In this document: positions 31,993-35,956 of the stretch, piece after piece
Position numbering within the stretch: the stretch's first letter is position 1
Layout: each line of letters opens with the position of its first letter
NCBI GenBank assembly: GCA_020441545.1
Contig: JAGRLZ010000070.1
Span: forward strand, 1-35,956
Direction: 5' to 3'
DNA length: 35,956 nucleotides
Source: Xanthobacteraceae bacterium
Lineage (GTDB): Bacteria > Pseudomonadota > Alphaproteobacteria > Rhizobiales > Xanthobacteraceae
The notes under the pieces: model-generated
The model's input: the letters and a program-made list of their open reading frames with translations, nothing else
Databases searched by the model: none
What the model was told of the DNA's origin: nothing
Translations under genes and position numbers: made by a program

Positions 31993-33324
31993 TTACTCGG
32001 CTGCGACGACGGCCGCCGGCCGCGGCTTCATCTGCGATGACAGCATGAAGTCGGTGATGCGCGGCACGATCTCGGAGCGGAAGCGCGATCCATTGAACAC
32101 GCCATAATGGCCGACGCCCTCCTGCATGTAATGCACGCGGCGCGATTGCGGAATCGAGCTGCACAGGTCGTGGGTCGCTTCGGTCTGGCCGAGGCCGGAG
32201 ATATCGTCGTTCTCGCCTTCCACCGTCATCAGCGCGACCCGCTTGACCTTCGATGGATCGACGAGTTTGCCGCGATGAAGCAACTCGCCCTTGGGCAGGG
32301 CGTGCTTGATGAACACCTGCTCGACGGTTTGCAGGTAGTACTCGGCCGTGAGATCCATGACGGCAAGGTACTCATCATAGAAATCGCGATGCTTCTCAAC
32401 CTTGTCGCCGTCGCCCTTCACCAGGTTGGCGAACAGCCGCTGGTGCGCGTCGACATGGCGGTCGAGATTCATGCTGATGAAGCCGGTGAGCTGGAGAAAG
32501 CCCGGATAGACATCGCGCATGACGCCCGGCTGCGGGAACGGCACCTTGGTGATGACGTTGTTGCGGAACCAGTCGATGCCGCGTTCCTCGGCCAGCTTGT
32601 TCACCGCGGTCGGATTGCGGCGGGTATCGATCGGCCCCCCCATCAGCGTCATCGAATACGGCACGTAGGGATCGTTCGCCGCCTCCATCACCGATACCGC
32701 GATCACCACCGGCACCGCCGGCTGGCAAACCGCCATCACATGAACGTCGCCGCCCAGCACATGAAAGATTTCAATGAGGTAATCGACGTAATCGTCGAGA
32801 TCGAAGCGCCCGTCCGACAGCGGCACCATGCGTGCGTCGGACCAGTCGGTGATATAGATGTCGTGCGTCGGCAGCATCGCCTCGACAGTTCCACGCAGCA
32901 GCGTCGCGTAATGTCCCGACATCGGCGCGACGATCAAGAGACGCGGCTGCGGCGTCGACGGCGCCTTGCGGAACTGGCGCTCGAAATGCAGCAGGCGGCA
33001 GAACGGCTTTTCCCAGACCGACCTGATCTCCACCGGCGTCCGCACGCCATTCACCTCGGTTTCGTGCAGGCCCCATTCGGGCTTGCCGTAGCGCCGCGTG
33101 ATCCGCTCGAACAATTCGCAGCCCGCGGCGACCGACTTGCCGACCTGCGTATGCGACCAGGGGTTCAGGGGATTCTGGAACAGGATTCTGGTCGCATCGG
33201 TAACCGCACGCGCCGGATTGAGCGAGGCGTACCCCATCTCGTACATCCAGTACATTGGCGTCGTGGCTGCCAGACCGCCCCTGAACGGTAGCGCAGGCGC
33301 TCCACCGAATTCCCCAATCGCCAT
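31993..33324 (-). CDS. phaZ: Intracellular polyhydroxybutyrate depolymerase
   Basis: A cytosolic enzyme that mobilises native PHB granules. The 443-residue product has the typical start region PMYWMYEMGYASLNPARA, the segment GKPEWGLHETEVNG and the lipase-box-like AVCQPAVPV with the nucleophile Cys200 in place of Ser. It has no signal peptide, consistent with an intracellular depolymerase. I prefer the ATG at 33324 (MAIGEFGGAP) with GGGGATGAGAG just upstream, as in related rhizobial proteins; 33333 and 33255 are alternatives. A TGC-N3-GCA palindrome lies about 65 bases upstream. No phaC, phaP or phaR gene is in the window. Confidence 0.93.
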   Translation of the reverse strand: MAIGEFGGAPALPFRGGLAATTPMYWMYEMGYASLNPARAVTDATRILFQNPLNPWSHTQVGKSVAAGCELFERITRRYGKPEWGLHETEVNGVRTPVEIRSVWEKPFCRLLHFERQFRKAPSTPQPRLLIVAPMSGHYATLLRGTVEAMLPTHDIYITDWSDARMVPLSDGRFDLDDYVDYLIEIFHVLGGDVHVMAVCQPAVPVVIAVSVMEAANDPYVPYSMTLMGGPIDTRRNPTAVNKLAEERGIDWFRNNVITKVPFPQPGVMRDVYPGFLQLTGFISMNLDRHVDAHQRLFANLVKGDGDKVEKHRDFYDEYLAVMDLTAEYYLQTVEQVFIKHALPKGELLHRGKLVDPSKVKRVALMTVEGENDDISGLGQTEATHDLCSSIPQSRRVHYMQEGVGHYGVFNGSRFRSEIVPRITDFMLSSQMKPRPAAVVAAE

Positions 33325-33386
33325 AGCTCTCATCCCCGCAGTTGTTTCGGGCGCAGGCCGGAGCGATGCTTGATCGATTCCCGCTT

Positions 33387-33397
33387 TTGCGCCGCAA
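33387..33397. promoter_or_regulatory. TTGC-GCC-GCAA palindrome upstream of phaZ (candidate PhaR-type box)
   Basis: TTGCGCCGCAA is a perfect palindrome of two 4-bp arms around a three-base spacer and contains TGC-G-C-C-GCA, fitting the core TGC-R-N-Y-GCA I recall for PhaR sites. It is centred about 68 bases before the phaZ start at 33324. The rest of the 499-base gene-free stretch 33325-33823 holds the dispersed repeat at 33544 and a hairpin at 33606 but no gene I believe in. Confidence 0.35.
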
Positions 33398-33543
33398 TAT
33401 AGTGACGGCTAGGCTGCGGTGCGTCAATCCGTCCATGGGATGACAGGACCACAGTTGAGGATAAATAGGACACGGAATCGATCCTTGATGGAAGATTTTC
33501 GCACCCGGAGACCGCGAGACGGAATATTTCGATCCCTGGACAA

Positions 33544-33617
33544 GACCCCGAAAAGTGGGAACCGGCTTTCGCAAAAGATCATGCTCAAACACAAGGATAA
33601 ACAACGGGGCCTGATTC
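33544..33617 (-). repeat. GCATGATC palindromic repeat, copy C (inverted orientation, one arm lost)
   Basis: Read on the minus strand from 33617 it gives GAATCAGGCCCCGTTGTTT, then GAGCATGATCTTTTGCG, then CCGGTTCCCACTTTTCGGGG. This is the same order as copies A and B, but the final GATCATGC arm has decayed. The copy lies between the divergent phaZ and regB genes. Confidence 0.7.
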
Positions 33618-33638
33618 AGCGCAGTTGGATCAGGCCCC
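33606..33638. other. Hairpin formed at the end of repeat copy C
   Basis: GGGGCCTGAT (33606-33615) pairs perfectly with ATCAGGCCCC (33629-33638) around a 13-base loop. The left arm is the outer flank of the dispersed repeat; the right arm is its inverted duplicate just outside. No T-tract follows on either strand. It lies about 185 bases upstream of the leader ORF of regB and could be part of its mRNA leader. Confidence 0.5.
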
Positions 33639-33823
33639 GCCGGGACGAACAAGCCGAAAGACGAACGAACCGGAAAAGGCCGGGTCGCGCGCACGGCGGT
33701 TCGGGCATCCGCTTCACCATGGGCGCGAATGCCCGAAGACCGATTTCCGGACCCGACCCCGCTGGGGCCATGGCATTGCCGGCATCCCCAAAGCCGGGAT
33801 CCGCGACGGGAGGACCGTGCAGA

Positions 33824-33874
33824 ATGAAGCGAGCCTGGATGAAGCGAGCCTGGGATTCGGGACACCCGTCATGA
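33824..33874 (+). CDS. Possible 16-codon leader peptide overlapping the regB start
   Basis: ATG at 33824 opens MKRAWMKRAWDSGHPS and ends with TGA at 33872-33874. That stop overlaps the regB ATG at 33871 in the arrangement ATGA. A strong Shine-Dalgarno GGGAGG lies at 33808-33813, ten bases upstream, while regB itself has only a weak site. The first ten codons are a perfect 15-bp tandem duplication (ATGAAGCGAGCCTGG twice), so a second start codon sits at 33839. This suggests translational coupling of regB to a short upstream ORF. There is no direct evidence that the peptide is made. Confidence 0.45.
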   Translation: MKRAWMKRAWDSGHPS

Positions 33875-35196
33875 CCGACCTTGCCGTTCCCGACCTCCGA
33901 CACCCGCGTCGGTCGATCCGCCTCGACACCATCCTGCGGCTGCGCTGGCTGGCGGCGCTGGGGCAGCTGGCCACCATCTTCTTCGTGGTGCAGAGCCTCG
34001 ATTTCGACCTTCCGGTGATCCCCTGCACCGCCATCATCGCGCTGTCGGCGGTCATCACCCTGGCCTTGCAGATGGCGCTCAATCCCATGATGCGGCTCGA
34101 GCCGCGCCAGGCGGCGGCACTGCTCGGGCTCAATATCGCCGAACTGGCCGGGCTGCTCTATCTGACGGGCGGACTGGAGAACCCGTTCTCCTTCCTGTTC
34201 CTCGGGCCGGTGCTGATCTCCGCCACCGGGCTGCCGACCCGCATCACCATCGGCCTCGGGGCGTTCGCCGCGATCTGCGCCACCGCGCTCGGCTTCTTTC
34301 ACCTCCCGCTGCCCTGGGTCCGGGACGATTCCCTGGTGCTGCCGCCGGTCTACATGGCCGGCATCTGGCTTTCGATCCTGCTGGCGATCGGGGTCACCAG
34401 CCTCTACACCTTCCAGGTCACCGAGGAGGCGCGCAAGCTGTCGGACGCCCTGGCCGCCACCGAGCTGGTGCTGGCGCGCGAGCAGCACCTCACCCAGCTC
34501 GACGGCCTGGCCGCCGCCGCCGCGCACGAGCTCGGCACGCCGCTGTCCACCATCTTCCTGATATCCCGGGAACTGGAGCGCACCACGCCGGCCGACAGCG
34601 CGCTGGCGAGCGACATCCGCACCTTGCGCGAGCAGGCCCAGCGGTGCCGCGACATCCTGACCAAGATCGCGCAGCTGTCATCGAGCGGCGCACCGTTCGA
34701 CCGGATGCCGCTGTCCACGCTGATCGAGGAGACGGTGGCGCCGCACCGCGACTTCGGCATCGGCATCAAGGTGCGGATCGCGGTCGCGGGTACGCCGGAG
34801 CCGGTCGGCATGCGCAACCCGGCGGTGCTCTATGGAGTCGGCAACATCCTCGAGAACGCGGTCGACTTCGCCCGCGCGACGGTCGAGGTCGATGCCCGCT
34901 GGAACCAGGACAATGTCGAGATCACGGTCGCCGATGACGGCCCGGGCTTCGCGCCCGAGATGCTCAAGCGGATCGGCGAACCCTATCTGACGCGCCGCGG
35001 CCGCGCCGACCAGACCCACCGCGAGCGGAAGGGGCTGGGACTCGGCATCTTCATCGCCCGCACCCTGCTGGAACGCAGCGGCGCCACGGTGACTTTCAGC
35101 AACCGCACCTTTCCCGAGCACGGCGCGGTGGTGCGCATCGCCTGGCCGCGGGACAGCTTCGAGACCACCGAAGGCGCCGTCGGAAGCGCCGTTTGA
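33871..35196 (+). CDS. regB: Redox-sensing membrane histidine kinase RegB/PrrB (RegS)
   Basis: The sensor kinase of the global redox two-component system that controls photosynthesis, respiration, carbon and nitrogen fixation genes in alphaproteobacteria (RegS in Bradyrhizobium). The 441-residue product has six N-terminal membrane helices, including the quinone-sensing heptad GGLENPF near residue 100. The H-box AAAAHELGTPLSTI carries the phospho-acceptor His near residue 219. The redox cysteine is in EQAQRCRDIL near residue 259. N-box NILENAVDF, G1 DDGPGF and G2 GLGLGIF complete the ATPase. The start at 33871 (MTDLAVPDL) gives normal family length; the longer open frame upstream runs through the repeat region. 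It is followed 206 bases later by regA. Confidence 0.95.
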   Translation: MTDLAVPDLRHPRRSIRLDTILRLRWLAALGQLATIFFVVQSLDFDLPVIPCTAIIALSAVITLALQMALNPMMRLEPRQAAALLGLNIAELAGLLYLTGGLENPFSFLFLGPVLISATGLPTRITIGLGAFAAICATALGFFHLPLPWVRDDSLVLPPVYMAGIWLSILLAIGVTSLYTFQVTEEARKLSDALAATELVLAREQHLTQLDGLAAAAAHELGTPLSTIFLISRELERTTPADSALASDIRTLREQAQRCRDILTKIAQLSSSGAPFDRMPLSTLIEETVAPHRDFGIGIKVRIAVAGTPEPVGMRNPAVLYGVGNILENAVDFARATVEVDARWNQDNVEITVADDGPGFAPEMLKRIGEPYLTRRGRADQTHRERKGLGLGIFIARTLLERSGATVTFSNRTFPEHGAVVRIAWPRDSFETTEGAVGSAV

Positions 35197-35402
35197 ACGC
35201 TTCGGGGAACCCGAAAGCCTGGCGCCATTTCCGTACCGACAGAATCGGAGCGGGGCCCTATATCCTTGTTCTTACGCGCTTTCTTTACGCGAACCGGCAC
35301 CCGCTTCGCTCGAAAACGCTCCGGCGCAGCGACGTTATGTGCCCTTGGCATCGGCCGAACGCACACCATATCATCCGGGGCCCGCAACAAGGAAAGAGAG
35401 CT

Positions 35403-35956
35403 GTGAACGCCATCGCCGAACTGTCCGCCACGTCCGATCGCTCGCTGATGATCGTGGAAGACGACAAGCCCTTTCTCGAGCGGCTGTCGCGCGCCATGGA
35501 ATCGCGCGGCTTCACGGTGACCTCGTGCGAGAGCATCGCCGACGGCCTGGCCCAGATCGGCAAGTCGGCCCCGGCCTTCGCGGTGGTCGACCTGCGGCTC
35601 GGCGACGGCAACGGCCTCGACGTCGTCTCGGCACTGAAGCGGCAGCGGCCGGATGCGCGCGCCATCGTGCTCACCGGCTATGGCAACATCGCCACCGCCG
35701 TCACCGCGGTGAAGATGGGCGCGGTGGACTATCTGTCGAAGCCCGCCGACGCCGACGACGTGGTGGCGGCGCTGCTGGCCAGCGGCAACAGCAAGTCCGA
35801 GGTGCCGAGCAATCCGATGTCGGCCGACCGTGTGCGCTGGGAGCACATCCAGCGCATCTACGAGCTGTGCAACCGCAACGTCTCGGAGACCGCGCGGCGG
35901 CTCAACATGCATCGCCGCACCCTGCAGCGCATCCTGGCGAAGCGCGCCCCGCGCTA
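35403..35956 (+). CDS. regA: Redox response regulator RegA/PrrA (RegR), stop codon cut by window edge
   Basis: The DNA-binding partner of RegB. From a GTG at 35403 the frame gives 184 residues, the usual size of this family, ending ILAKRAPR, and the last two bases of the window read TA, so only the final stop base is missing. The receiver domain has the acidic pocket IVEDDKP, phospho-acceptor Asp63 in VVDLRLGDGNGLD, the switch Thr in VLTGYGN and Lys in YLSKPAD. A proline-containing linker (SEVPSNPMS) leads to the Fis-type helix-turn-helix SETARRLNMHRRTLQRIL. AAGGA about 13 bases upstream and AGAGAG closer in support the GTG. The 206-base gap from regB has no senC gene, unlike Rhodobacter; it contains a TTACGCG direct repeat (35272 and 35285) and may hold a separate promoter. 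Confidence 0.95.
   Translation, partial: MNAIAELSATSDRSLMIVEDDKPFLERLSRAMESRGFTVTSCESIADGLAQIGKSAPAFAVVDLRLGDGNGLDVVSALKRQRPDARAIVLTGYGNIATAVTAVKMGAVDYLSKPADADDVVAALLASGNSKSEVPSNPMSADRVRWEHIQRIYELCNRNVSETARRLNMHRRTLQRILAKRAPR

Noticed and set aside
31574-32107. A 177-residue plus-strand ORF between the peptidase and phaZ genes
   Set aside because: It overlaps the 3' end of phaZ in antisense, contains no domain and starts with no ribosome site.
33419-33823. A 151-residue plus-strand ORF upstream of regB
   Set aside because: It passes through a dispersed repeat and a hairpin, has no ribosome site at its ATG, and has Arg/Pro-rich composition. Only its last 16 codons (from 33824) have an independent Shine-Dalgarno site.

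Overview
The window looks like a chromosomal segment of an alphaproteobacterium of the Bradyrhizobium / Rhodopseudomonas group (Nitrobacteraceae). The evidence is the high-GC coding style, a RegS/RegR-type (RegB/RegA) redox two-component pair, a Zur-type Fur protein upstream of ispG, a PHB depolymerase of the Cys-nucleophile intracellular type, a pca gene cluster, and copies of a palindromic intergenic repeat (GCATGATC...GATCATGC) that I associate with this family. It contains about 28 real protein genes, mostly ordinary housekeeping, transport and catabolic functions. I see no rRNA, tRNA, CRISPR array, insertion sequence or prophage. The ends fall almost exactly at gene ends: ispG at the left (minus strand) and regA at the right (plus strand) each lack only the last base of a likely stop codon.

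Layout. 1-2784 (minus): zur, an EamA/DMT exporter and ispG. 2982-7397 (plus): a patatin-like phospholipase, then a compact marR-emrA-emrB efflux operon. 7452-10057 (minus): pcaF followed by pcaH-pcaG, the ring-cleavage dioxygenase and thiolase of the beta-ketoadipate pathway; a promoter/operator candidate precedes each transcription unit. 10301-13066 (plus): mutS. 13204-16525 (minus): an OsmC-like protein and a SsuABC/TauABC-type ABC importer. 16664-19567 (plus): glnD. 19590-20551: ogt and a DUF1304 membrane protein. 20961-24743 (plus): an orphan branched-chain-amino-acid-type binding protein with a textbook terminator, then a class A penicillin-binding protein. 24762-25925 (minus): a VOC/glyoxalase protein and a carboxymuconolactone-decarboxylase-like protein. 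26116-28615 (plus): two acyl-CoA dehydrogenases that look like a heteromeric pair. 28702-31575 (minus): an AapJ-type amino-acid binding protein, an L,D-transpeptidase, a 41-codon DUF2474/CydX-like membrane peptide and a YgjP-type metallopeptidase. 31993-33324 (minus): phaZ. 33871-35956 (plus): regB(S) and regA(R).

Functional themes are aromatic-acid catabolism (pcaFHG), acyl-CoA and PHB carbon turnover (acyl-CoA dehydrogenases, phaZ), envelope work (PBP1A, L,D-transpeptidase), nitrogen and redox control (glnD, regBA) and efflux under MarR control.

I did not find a clearly new multi-gene system. The observations most worth a second look are small: a Shine-Dalgarno-preceded 16-codon leader ORF built on a perfect 15-bp tandem duplication that overlaps the regB start codon; an orphan DUF2474-like membrane peptide with no cytochrome bd genes nearby; possible PhaR-type boxes at the patatin and phaZ genes; an acyl-CoA dehydrogenase pair in which the second subunit has lost both known catalytic-base positions; promoter-embedded palindromes before pcaF and pcaH; and a dispersed repeat family, one copy of which supplies the stop codon of a gene.
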